Below, piece by piece: positions 1 through 5,585 of a DNA stretch of 37,882 nucleotides (within the stretch, counting starts at the first letter, position 1; the number at the start of each line of letters is the position of its first letter). Below the pieces are notes generated by a model. The model was not told the DNA's origin. It saw nothing but the letters and a program-made list of their open reading frames with translations, and ran no database searches. A program made the translations under genes and the position numbers. Source of the stretch: Candidatus Accumulibacter conexus (GTDB lineage: Bacteria; Pseudomonadota; Gammaproteobacteria; Burkholderiales; Rhodocyclaceae). The stretch lies in assembly GCA_017592775.1 (NCBI GenBank), contig JAGFNJ010000052.1:1-37882 (forward strand), written 5' to 3'.

Positions 1-2
1 AA

Positions 3-353
3 CTCAAGGCCTTGTGCGAACGCCACCAACACAGTCCCTTCGTCAAGCTCGGCGAATTCTGCCGCGAGATGCTCAACGATTGGGAAGCGATCATCCGGCC
101 GCTACTCGACCCCAGCCTGCCGCTCACCAACAATGCGGCCGAACGTCTGTTGCGCCACTGGGTCATCGCCCGTCGCCTGAGCTTCGGTACCCGCAGCGAG
201 CAAGGAACTCGAGCGTTTGCGCTGCTCGCCAGCATCATCGATACTTGCCGCGCAAGGAAAGCGTCCGCTTGGGATTACCTCACCGCCGCCCTTCAGGCCG
301 GCCGCCAAGGACTACCGATGCCACCTTTGCCCGCCGTCTCGGTAGGGGGGTGA
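3..353 (+). CDS. IS66-family transposase, C-terminal part (cut by window start)
   Basis: This is the tail of a DDE transposase of the IS66 family. The frame is open from the window edge, so the gene begins outside. The visible part carries the family's C-terminal block: an LTNNAAERLLRHWVIARR stretch containing the conserved N-x-x-E of the catalytic region, then a GTRSEQGTRAFALLASIIDTCR helix. The short proline-rich end (MPPLPAVSVGG) resembles a natural IS66 C-terminus. Immediately after the stop comes group II intron maturase sequence instead of the element's right end, so the IS is interrupted or deleted here. Whether the upstream part is intact cannot be judged. Confidence 0.85.
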   Translation, partial: LKALCERHQHSPFVKLGEFCREMLNDWEAIIRPLLDPSLPLTNNAAERLLRHWVIARRLSFGTRSEQGTRAFALLASIIDTCRARKASAWDYLTAALQAGRQGLPMPPLPAVSVGG

Positions 354-683
354 TTGGTTACGTCGTCGCAGAGCTTGGACAAACCCTGCTTGGTTGGAAA
401 GCGTACTTCGGAGGCGCCGAGGTGCTGAGCCCTCTGCGCGACCTCGACAAGTGGGTCCTTTGCCCGTTACGCTGCCATCTCTGGAAGCAATGGGGTCGAG
501 CGGGCTATCGGGAACTGCGCAAACGTGGCGTGTCTGTGCGTGCAGCGTGGCATACCAGCAAGCCCGCACACGGTCCATGGCGGGTGTCGCAGACGCCGGC
601 CCTGTCGATCGCGCTCCCGTTGCGCTTCTTCGAGCAAATGGGACTGCCGAGCCTTGCGCCGCGGCAGGAATTTGCTTCATCGA

Positions 684-755
684 ACCGCCGGATACGTGAC
701 CCGTTCGTCCGGTGGTGTGGGAGGTGGAGGCCGCGAGGCTTTACCCTATCCCGAT
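684..755 (+). ncRNA. Group II intron domains V and VI (3' end relic)
   Basis: A 9-bp helix pairs 684-692 with 708-716 (ACCGCCGGA with TCCGGTGGT). It is followed by a 2-nt bulge at 705-706 and a short apical stem ACG/CGT, which is the expected shape of catalytic domain V. A second hairpin at about 719-752 (GGGA...TCCC with an inner GGCC-GCGA-GGC) fits domain VI, and an AT at 754-755 fits the 3' splice end. It lies directly behind the maturase tail, as in bacterial (class C-like) introns. With domains I-IV absent it cannot splice in cis. Confidence 0.7.
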
Positions 756-786
756 TGGGCCTTTCCTGTCGTTGGGCCTTTCCTGT
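755..786 (+). repeat. 15-bp direct repeat pair at the intron 3' boundary
   Basis: The 15-mer TTGGGCCTTTCCTGT occurs at 755-769 and again at 772-786, separated by 2 nt. It begins at the proposed 3' end of the intron. It may be a small tandem duplication of the flank; no function is evident. Confidence 0.6.
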
Positions 787-814
787 TGCAGGTTTCCGCT
801 GATAGGTCGATAAT
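786..814 (+). promoter_or_regulatory. Candidate sigma-70 promoter for hicB
   Basis: A -35-like TTGCAG (786-791), a 17-nt spacer and a -10-like GATAAT (809-814) lie 27 nt upstream of the HicB start. The -35 overlaps the end of the direct repeat behind the intron relic. The match is good but is only a sequence prediction. Confidence 0.4.
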
Positions 815-841
815 CAGACACGCCCATAGTTGGAGTCAATC

Positions 842-1051
842 ATGAGAACCTACTCTGGCGTCATTGAACGTTGCCCACAGACCAAACTCTTTGTGGGGTT
901 TGTCCCTGGCTTTCCTGGCGCGCACTCGCAAGGCATGACTCTCGACGAGGTGAACCATAACCTGCAAGAAGTTCTCGCCATGCTTCTTGAAGACGGCGAG
1001 CCTGACTTGGAGTCCGAGTTTGTCGGCGTGCAGAATGTCGTGGTCGTTTAA
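842..1051 (+). CDS. hicB: HicB-family antitoxin
   Basis: This 69-aa protein has the HicB-type partial RNase H-like fold signature: a strand reading YSGVIERCPQTKLFVGFVPGFPGAHSQG, then a T-L-D-E-V helix with N-L-Q-E-V-L. HicB antitoxins bind and block the dsRBD-like mRNA-cleaving toxin HicA and usually repress their own operon. The ATG at 842 is preceded by GGAG. The protein is short for the family and has no C-terminal DNA-binding extension. Four bases downstream begins a broken hicA-like reading frame, so the pair is in the hicB-hicA order but lacks a full toxin. The base composition is less GC-rich than the core genes further downstream, consistent with an acquired segment. Confidence 0.75.
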   Translation: MRTYSGVIERCPQTKLFVGFVPGFPGAHSQGMTLDEVNHNLQEVLAMLLEDGEPDLESEFVGVQNVVVV

Positions 1052-1054
1052 ACG

Positions 1055-1129
1055 ATGGGGAACATCCCCGCTCTCAAACCGAGTGAGGTCATCACCATTC
1101 TTGTTTCACTTGGTTTCTCAGAGCAATAG
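1055..1129 (+). pseudogene. hicA: hicA toxin, N-terminal fragment
   Basis: The 24-codon frame starting MGNIPALKPSEVITILVSLG, then FSEQ and stop, matches the start of HicA proteins. These normally continue with a G-S-H motif containing the catalytic histidine and total about 60-80 aa. Here everything after the first helix is missing. The break coincides with a GGGGACAGACCG-type sequence at about 1129-1140, which resembles repeats seen around REP-associated transposases; that identification is from memory and uncertain. The toxin is inactive as read, leaving an orphan antitoxin. Confidence 0.6.
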
Positions 1130-1165
1130 GGGACAGACCGCGGTTTCTGAACGAAGAGTGAGATT

Positions 1166-1646
1166 GTGACACGACGCAGGATCTACGTTGAAACCTCCGT
1201 GATCAGCTACCTTACCGCTCGTTCCACCAGGAACGTGATCGAAGCTGGTCATCAGCAGAGCACTTTTCTCTTCTGGGATCGACGTGGCGAATTCGACTTG
1301 GTAGCATCGGAACTTGTCGTCACTGAATGCAGCTTGGGAGATGCTGTTGCAGCAAGCAAACGGCTCGACGCTATTGGAAATGCCGCTGCTCGACATCAAC
1401 GCGCACAGCGTTGAACTCGCGAAAGGGCTGGTTGCTTCAGGCATCGTGCCGATCAAGGCGAGCGAGGATGCCCTGCATATTTCGATCGCCACAGTTCATT
1501 TCGTGGACTATCTGCTGACGTGGAACTGCCGGCACATTGCCAACCCGGAAGTTCAGGCGCGAATCGCCGAGCATTTCCGACCGCTGGGCTTGTCCTTGCC
1601 TTTCATTTGTACACCTGACGAACTCTTGGGAGATCAAGATGACTGA
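1166..1646 (+). pseudogene. PIN-domain toxin, frameshifted (module 1)
   Basis: Two overlapping frames together make one PIN-domain protein. The first (GTG at 1166) gives the N-terminal IYVETSVISYLTAR block and VASELVVTECSLGDAVAASKRLDAI. The second supplies EMPLLDINAHSVELAKGLV through DALHISIATVHFVDYLLTW, then NCRHIAN and FICTPDELL to the stop at 1646. The switch to the +1 frame lies around 1366-1380 (a 1-nt gain or 2-nt loss). Aligned to the intact paralogue at 2212-2685, the motif order is the same. The acidic residues expected of a Mg-dependent RNase split between the two halves, so the gene as read is dead unless the shift is a sequencing error. Its stop overlaps the next start by 8 nt. 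Confidence 0.8.
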
Positions 1647-1845
1647 TGGCATCATCGACGAAGTACGAGCGATTCGCGAACAACACGCCGCTGGTTTTGG
1701 CTTCGATCTCGATCGCATTTTCGCCGATCTCCAGGCGCGCCAAAGCAAACACGCAGCCGAGGGGTGGACGGTCATTCCTGCCCCTGCCAGCCCACCACCG
1801 GAGACTGACTTGGCATTGCAGCGGACTCGCTTCGCTCACCGCTGA
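1639..1845 (+). CDS. Small partner protein of PIN toxin, module 1 (putative antitoxin)
   Basis: This 68-aa charged protein begins MTDGIIDEVRAIREQHAAGF, followed by DLDRIFADLQARQ. It overlaps the end of the PIN gene by 8 nt (ATGACTGA). The same architecture recurs in the second module at 2689-2895: D-x-I-V/I-x-E-x-R-x-x-R-E-Q-x-A-A/S, then D-x-I-F-x-D-I/L-x-x-R-Q. Genes of this type are commonly found just behind PIN genes of this subfamily. An antitoxin role is inferred from position, size and co-conservation, since no known DNA-binding fold is evident. The C-terminal proline-rich stretch (PAPASPPPE) is probably disordered. With its toxin frameshifted, this copy may be an orphan. Confidence 0.65.
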   Translation: MTDGIIDEVRAIREQHAAGFGFDLDRIFADLQARQSKHAAEGWTVIPAPASPPPETDLALQRTRFAHR

Positions 1846-1863
1846 ATTTCAACTTTGGAGCGC

Positions 1864-1968
1864 ATGAAGACATCTTGGTCGCTCGGCACTCGCGTTTTTT
1901 TCGCGTTGCTTCTGGTCGTGCTCGGTTCCGCCGTTTGCCTTGTTCTGGCGCTTCCGCGGTCCAAGTGA
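1864..1968 (+). CDS. Possible 34-aa single-span membrane peptide
   Basis: An ATG at 1864 behind GGAG (1857-1860; spacing short at 3 nt) opens a 34-codon frame. It has a basic, short N-terminus and then a continuous hydrophobic segment (VFFALLLVVLGSAVCLVLAL) ending PRSK. Such peptides can be type I toxins, small membrane proteins or chance. It lies between the module 1 antitoxin gene and an intron fragment. There is no comparative support, so treat it as a weak call. Confidence 0.25.
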   Translation: MKTSWSLGTRVFFALLLVVLGSAVCLVLALPRSK

Positions 1969-2057
1969 GGCGCGGCACCTCTTCGTTCGCGATACGCGGC
2001 TCGCCACTCGCCACCTCGAGCAGGTCAGCGACCCGGGTCACGCCTCTCATGTCAAAC

Positions 2058-2139
2058 GTGTGCGCCGGGCATGGCGCGTTACTTCATGGGTGCAAGTCCC
2101 ATGGCCAGGTTTTGCCGCACCTGCGGTGCGTCGAACCCC
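2058..2139 (+). ncRNA. Group II intron 5' end fragment (start of domain I), copy 1
   Basis: The sequence opens with GTGTGCG, matching the GUGYG 5' splice consensus. It contains the hallmark GGGTGCAAGTCCC inside a perfect CATGGG/CCCATG hairpin, and a further CGCAC/GTGCG stem. These are characteristic of the start of group II intron domain I. Only about 82 nt are shared with copy 2 (2922-3003), with 3 mismatches. No reverse transcriptase follows. It is a relic, or possibly a 5' piece able to act in trans; the latter is speculation. Confidence 0.65.
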
Positions 2140-2162
2140 ACTGCGAAATCAACGGGGTCAGG

Positions 2163-2184
2163 GTGGATTTGGATGCAAATCCAC
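2163..2184. promoter_or_regulatory. 8-bp perfect inverted repeat upstream of the PIN gene
   Basis: GTGGATTT (2163-2170) and AAATCCAC (2177-2184) flank a 6-nt centre, 28 nt before the TTG start of the intact PIN toxin. It could be an autoregulatory operator for the toxin-antitoxin module or an RNA hairpin limiting its translation. The sequence alone does not decide. Confidence 0.35.
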
Positions 2185-2211
2185 GTTGAGATGCAAAACT
2201 AGAGGTGACAC

Positions 2212-2685
2212 TTGAAGTCTACCGTTTACATTGAAACTTCGATCATCAGCTATTTGACTGCGCGTCCAAGCAATGACTTGCGCTCGATGGCCAACAAGAG
2301 CGCCACCATCGAATGGTGGGAAACTCAAAAGCCAAAATACGAGTTGGTCGTTTCTGAGTTTGTCGTTGCAGAGGCAGGCCTTGGGCATCCAGAAGCCGCC
2401 GAGCGTCGCCTCGCAGCCTTGGAAGGCCTTGCGGAACTGCGGGCGACAGAGGCGGTTCGTGTGCTGGGTCAAGAACTCATCTCTCGTAACGCTTTGCCAG
2501 AGAAGGCAGAAATTGATGCCTATCATGTGGCAATCGCCGCCGTGAACGGTATCGAGTACTTGCTGACATGGAACTGCACCCATATAGCCAATGCAATCAC
2601 ACGGCCGAAAATCGAAGCTGCATGCAGGGCACTTGGCTACGAACCACCTATCATTTGCACACCCGACGAACTGATGGAGACTTAG
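2212..2685 (+). CDS. PIN-domain protein, putative toxin RNase (module 2)
   Basis: This intact 157-aa PIN-fold protein is paralogous to the broken gene at 1166-1646. Motifs in order are YIETSIISYLTARPS near residue 5 (first acidic residue is Glu), VVSEFVVAEAGLG around 45-60, the EIDAYHVAIAAVNGIEYLLTW block carrying a central Asp, then NCTHIAN, and the conserved PIICTPDELME tail. PIN toxins are Mg-dependent ribonucleases, commonly attacking tRNA or mRNA. The start is TTG at 2212 behind AGAGG; there is no better in-frame ATG before the first motif. The partner gene starts 3 nt after the stop, so toxin-first order is kept in both modules. Confidence 0.8.
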   Translation: MKSTVYIETSIISYLTARPSNDLRSMANKSATIEWWETQKPKYELVVSEFVVAEAGLGHPEAAERRLAALEGLAELRATEAVRVLGQELISRNALPEKAEIDAYHVAIAAVNGIEYLLTWNCTHIANAITRPKIEAACRALGYEPPIICTPDELMET

Positions 2686-2688
2686 TCC

Positions 2689-2895
2689 ATGTGGAAAGAC
2701 CCAATCGTTACAGAGACGCGCCAACTGAGAGAACAATACGCAAGCCAGTTCGCACACAATGCTGACGCCATCTTCCAGGACATTTTGCGGAGGCAGAGCA
2801 TGCCGGGAAAAAAACTCGTTTCATTCCAGCCACGCAAACCTGTCTTGGCTCCCATTGCAGCCCAGCCCGGAAGTCCAGGGGACCCTCCGCGATAA
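2689..2895 (+). CDS. Small partner protein of PIN toxin, module 2 (putative antitoxin)
   Basis: This 68-aa protein starts MWKDPIVTETRQLREQYASQ and continues with DAIFQDILRRQSMPGKKLVSF before a proline-rich tail. It is paralogous to the product of 1639-1845 and lies 3 nt behind the PIN gene, so the two are almost certainly cotranscribed. The N-terminal helix (R-x-x-R-E-Q-Y-A) and the D-x-I-F-x-D motif are the conserved parts. An antitoxin function is inferred from context. No helix-turn-helix or ribbon-helix-helix domain is recognised, so it may neutralise without binding DNA. It ends 27 nt before intron fragment copy 2. Confidence 0.65.
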   Translation: MWKDPIVTETRQLREQYASQFAHNADAIFQDILRRQSMPGKKLVSFQPRKPVLAPIAAQPGSPGDPPR

Positions 2896-2921
2896 AGCCG
2901 CGTCGCGCCCTTCAGTTCTAT

Positions 2922-3003
2922 GTGTGCGCCGGGGATGGCGCGTTACTTCATGGGTGCAAGTCCCATGGCCAGGTTGTGCCGCACCGGCGGTGCGTCGAAC
3001 CCC
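2922..3003 (+). ncRNA. Group II intron 5' end fragment (start of domain I), copy 2
   Basis: This is the same 82-nt element as at 2058-2139, in the same orientation, 864 nt further on, differing at 3 positions. It has the GUGYG-like start, the GGGTGCAAGTCCC hairpin and the CGCAC/GTGCG stem. The sequence continues CGAGCCGAAGGCAAGG, which also resembles domain I of bacterial introns, so more of the intron may be left here than in copy 1. The two copies bracket the intact PIN module as direct repeats. Confidence 0.65.
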
Positions 3004-3181
3004 GATGCGCCGAGCCGAAGGCAAGGAGAAGGGCAATTTCATGCTGAAATGGTCACAAACTCGTCAACCACACGGGGCAGGATGACGGCGCCGGTTTCAA
3101 GCAAGCCTCGCCGGTCGCTCTGACGCTGGCCCGGCGAGTCCGCCAGCCGGCGTCCTCCGAACTCAAGAAGGGATAGTTGAT

Positions 3182-4615
3182 ATGATGATCAGAAAAGGAT
3201 ATCTCGCCATCGCCCTGATGGTGGTCGGCAACGTCCACGCCGCCGACCTCACTCGGTTCGACAACTTTACGCCGCTGATCGGCAATCCGGCTGCCGGAAG
3301 CCTGCCGGAGAGCGCGCCGTTCAAGCTGTCGTCGCCGGCTTTCAGCCAGGTCGTCCTGGCCAATCGCAGCAACCAGAACCGGTTGGTTCCGGGTTCGAAC
3401 TCCGGCAGTTGGGACATGATCACGGCCAACGAAACAGGCGCCAATGCCGGCCGCTATCTGTTCATGCCCTTCGAAGCCGGATCCGCCGGCGTACAGCGGG
3501 TCGACCTGCGCGACAGCAATTACGACACCCGCACGGTGACCATCGTCGCTCCGGGGACACAGGGTTTCGCGTCTGGCGATGCTTCCCGGTGGACGCCCTG
3601 GGGCAGCTATCTGACTGCCGAGGAATCGTGGGGAACCGGCAGCAGCAAGGGTCGCCTGTTCGAGGTGACCAACGCGACCACCGCCGGGGCGAACGGCGGC
3701 AACCTCGTCCAGCGCTCGATCATCCCCCGCGTCTCGCATGAAGGCCTGGCCTTTGACAAGGACAACAACCTGTACTTCATCGACGAGTTGAACGGAGGCT
3801 CCCTCTACAAGTACGTTTCCGCCAAACCCGGTGCCGCCACCGGTGCCGACTTCTTCGCCAAAGGCCAGACCTTCGTCCTGAAGGTCGGCGCGGGCGGCCA
3901 GTCCGAGGGCAACAACGGCCCTGCGATTGCCGGTAGCGCCAGTTGGGTGGCGATCACCGACGCGAATGGAGGCCCGCTGGCGGGCATTTCCACCGTTCTG
4001 GCCGACGGGACCATTGATGGCCGGGCGACCGCCGACCATGCCGCCGTCTTGGGCACCGGCTACAATCGCCCAGAGGATCTGGAGATTCAGCAAGCACCCA
4101 GCGGCAGGCAGATTCTTTACTTCACCACCACCGACTCCGACAGCGACGGCAACAGCGCCAATGGGCGCGGTCGAATCTATTCCCTCGATCTGGCCTCGAA
4201 CGACGTCAGACTGGCTGCTGATGGCGGCACTCCGGACATGGCCACCGGCCTCGCGGTCGGCGGCACGTGGAGCAATCCGGACAACCTTGCCATCGATGCC
4301 AACGGCAACATCTACGGCATCGAGGACCAGGACGGCGGCCGAGCGGACATCTGGTTCCTGCAGGACATCGACAGGGATGGGGTCGCCGAGGCAGTCGGCA
4401 AGTGGGCCTCGCTGAGCACCCCCGGCGCCGAGCCCACCGGGCTGTACTTCGACCCCTTCAACCCCGACGTGGCGTACGTGAACGTCCAGCACCCGACAAG
4501 TGGCAACGACCTGCTGGTCCAGATCACTGCCGTTCCGGAGCCGGAGACTTGCAGCATGGTGCTGGCAGGTCTGGGCCTGCTGGGTGCCACGGCACGACGC
4601 TGCAGGCGCGCCTGA
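3182..4615 (+). CDS. PhoX-like (DUF839) exported phosphatase-type protein with PEP-CTERM tail
   Basis: This 477-aa secreted protein has a signal peptide (residues 1-20, cleavage near VHA-AD). Its body resembles the PhoX/DUF839 beta-propeller family: WTPWGSYLTAEESWG, HEGLAFDKDNNLYFIDELNGG, YNRPEDLEI, NPDNLAIDANGNIYGIEDQDGG. These acidic blade motifs fit Ca/Fe-binding alkaline phosphatases of the PhoX type. The C-terminus VPEPETCSMVLAGLGLLGATARRCRR is a PEP-CTERM sorting signal, so an exosortase elsewhere in the genome should process it. The ATG at 3182 follows AAGGGA. Typical PhoX proteins have a Tat signal; this one looks Sec-type, so the phosphatase activity is a family inference. Confidence 0.75.
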   Translation: MMIRKGYLAIALMVVGNVHAADLTRFDNFTPLIGNPAAGSLPESAPFKLSSPAFSQVVLANRSNQNRLVPGSNSGSWDMITANETGANAGRYLFMPFEAGSAGVQRVDLRDSNYDTRTVTIVAPGTQGFASGDASRWTPWGSYLTAEESWGTGSSKGRLFEVTNATTAGANGGNLVQRSIIPRVSHEGLAFDKDNNLYFIDELNGGSLYKYVSAKPGAATGADFFAKGQTFVLKVGAGGQSEGNNGPAIAGSASWVAITDANGGPLAGISTVLADGTIDGRATADHAAVLGTGYNRPEDLEIQQAPSGRQILYFTTTDSDSDGNSANGRGRIYSLDLASNDVRLAADGGTPDMATGLAVGGTWSNPDNLAIDANGNIYGIEDQDGGRADIWFLQDIDRDGVAEAVGKWASLSTPGAEPTGLYFDPFNPDVAYVNVQHPTSGNDLLVQITAVPEPETCSMVLAGLGLLGATARRCRRA

Positions 4616-4634
4616 GCGGCCTTCCGCAAACCGC

Positions 4635-5114
4635 ATGGCGTTGAGCTCGAGCGTCTACGAGGAACTGTTGTTCCGCGGCGTGCTGTATGGCTCGGTGGAG
4701 CAGTGGTTTGGCAGTTGGACAGCGCTGGTGGTGTCTTCGCTCGTGTTCGGCCTGACCCACCTGTTGAACCCGCAGGGCACGCTTGAGGGAGCGCTGTTCA
4801 TCGCCGTGGAAGCCGGCATCCTGCTGGCTGCAGCTTACATGCTGACGCGCCGGCTTTGGTTGAGCATCGGCTTCCATCTGGCGTGGAACTACACGCAGTC
4901 GGCCGTTTTCTCAGGCGTTGTCTCCGGCAACGACGCCCAACAGGGCCTGATCCGGTCCACCATCAACGGCCCCGACTGGCTGACTGGAGGCAGCTTCGGT
5001 GTTGAATCGTCCGTGCTTGCGCTGCTTTTATGCACCACTACCGGCATCGTGATGTTGGTCATGGCGGCAAGGCGCGGAAGAGTAGTCCCCCCTGTTTGGC
5101 AGCGCCCGCGCTGA
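4635..5114 (+). pseudogene. CPBP (CAAX/Abi) intramembrane protease, N-terminally truncated
   Basis: The C-terminal half of a CPBP-family intramembrane metalloprotease remains. The EExxxR motif is seen in SVYEELLFRGVLYG. The second motif is FGLTHLLNP, and the third is HLAWN within LWLSIGFHLAWNYTQ. Family members usually have several more transmembrane helices before the EE motif and about 220-300 residues. Here the motif starts 9 residues after the first possible Met (4635), with no ribosome binding site and only 19 nt from the phoX-like stop. The most likely reading is a gene whose front was lost when the upstream gene's region was joined to it. The three catalytic motifs themselves are intact. 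Confidence 0.7.
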
Positions 5115-5585
5115 TTGGTGATGGTGATCCAGATGGATGAGGCCCGGCTCGCGGCTGTCAACCGATCGGCGAACGACCACCCACTGCTGCGACTGGCAGG
5201 CGGGACGGGCCGGCGGCTGTGGTCGGTGCCTGGATCCCTGCCCGGAAGATCCTGACCAGATCCCGGTGGTTGAACGGATGGCCGCCGCTGACCTTGCCCG
5301 GTCCTTTCGTCCGCCACCGACGGCGCACGGCATCGATCGCGGCGGCCGAGTGTGGCTGTTGCGCTGGATCGCTGGTACCATCGGCCGCTGCACCCTGGCC
5401 GGCTGCGGTCGGCTGGCCGGTCGTGCGGCTGGTGGCACCTGCCGGCTGCAGCCGCGGCCGGGTTTCCGCGAACGATTTTCGTCGAGGTGGCTGCACGATG
5501 CGCGATCGCTGGCTGTTTCGTTCTGCTCTCATCCTTTCCCGTTGGCATTGACGCGACTCGTTCGGCGGTCGGCAACTCGGCCCTC
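5115..5585. other. Intergenic region without a recognisable gene
   Basis: These 471 bases lie between the truncated protease gene and tamA. Short open frames exist on both strands but none has a family-like sequence, a convincing ribosome binding site or coding-type bias. A frame beginning near 5119 (MVIQMDEARLAAV) faintly recalls the start of some transposases but stops after about 40 codons. No clear promoter or terminator was found. Confidence 0.4.

Larger units (their letters stand above)
353..802 (+). pseudogene. Group II intron reverse transcriptase/maturase, C-terminal remnant
   Basis: Only the maturase-specific (GIIM) tail of an intron-encoded reverse transcriptase survives. Family-like residues run from about 353 to 670: LLGWKAYFG, then SPLRDLDKWV, LRCHLWKQWGRAGYRELRKRG, and a GPWRVSQTPALSIALPLRFFEQMGLPSLAPR end. 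In intact proteins this block follows the RT fingers/palm and thumb, all of which are missing. There is no start codon or ribosome binding site; the sequence joins directly to the IS66 stop. The frame stays open to 802 only because it reads through intron domains V and VI. It cannot give a working reverse transcriptase. Confidence 0.85.

Noticed and set aside
2158-2757. 199-codon minus-strand open frame
   Set aside because: It is a shadow of the PIN gene, whose plus-strand frame has a paralogue at 1166-1646.
3075-3110. Possible sigma-54 site upstream of the phoX-like gene
   Set aside because: The spacing occurs by chance in GC-rich sequence and both boxes match poorly.
5119-5240. Short frame MVIQMDEARLAAV as a transposase start
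   Set aside because: It stops after about 40 codons and the resemblance is too weak to name a family.
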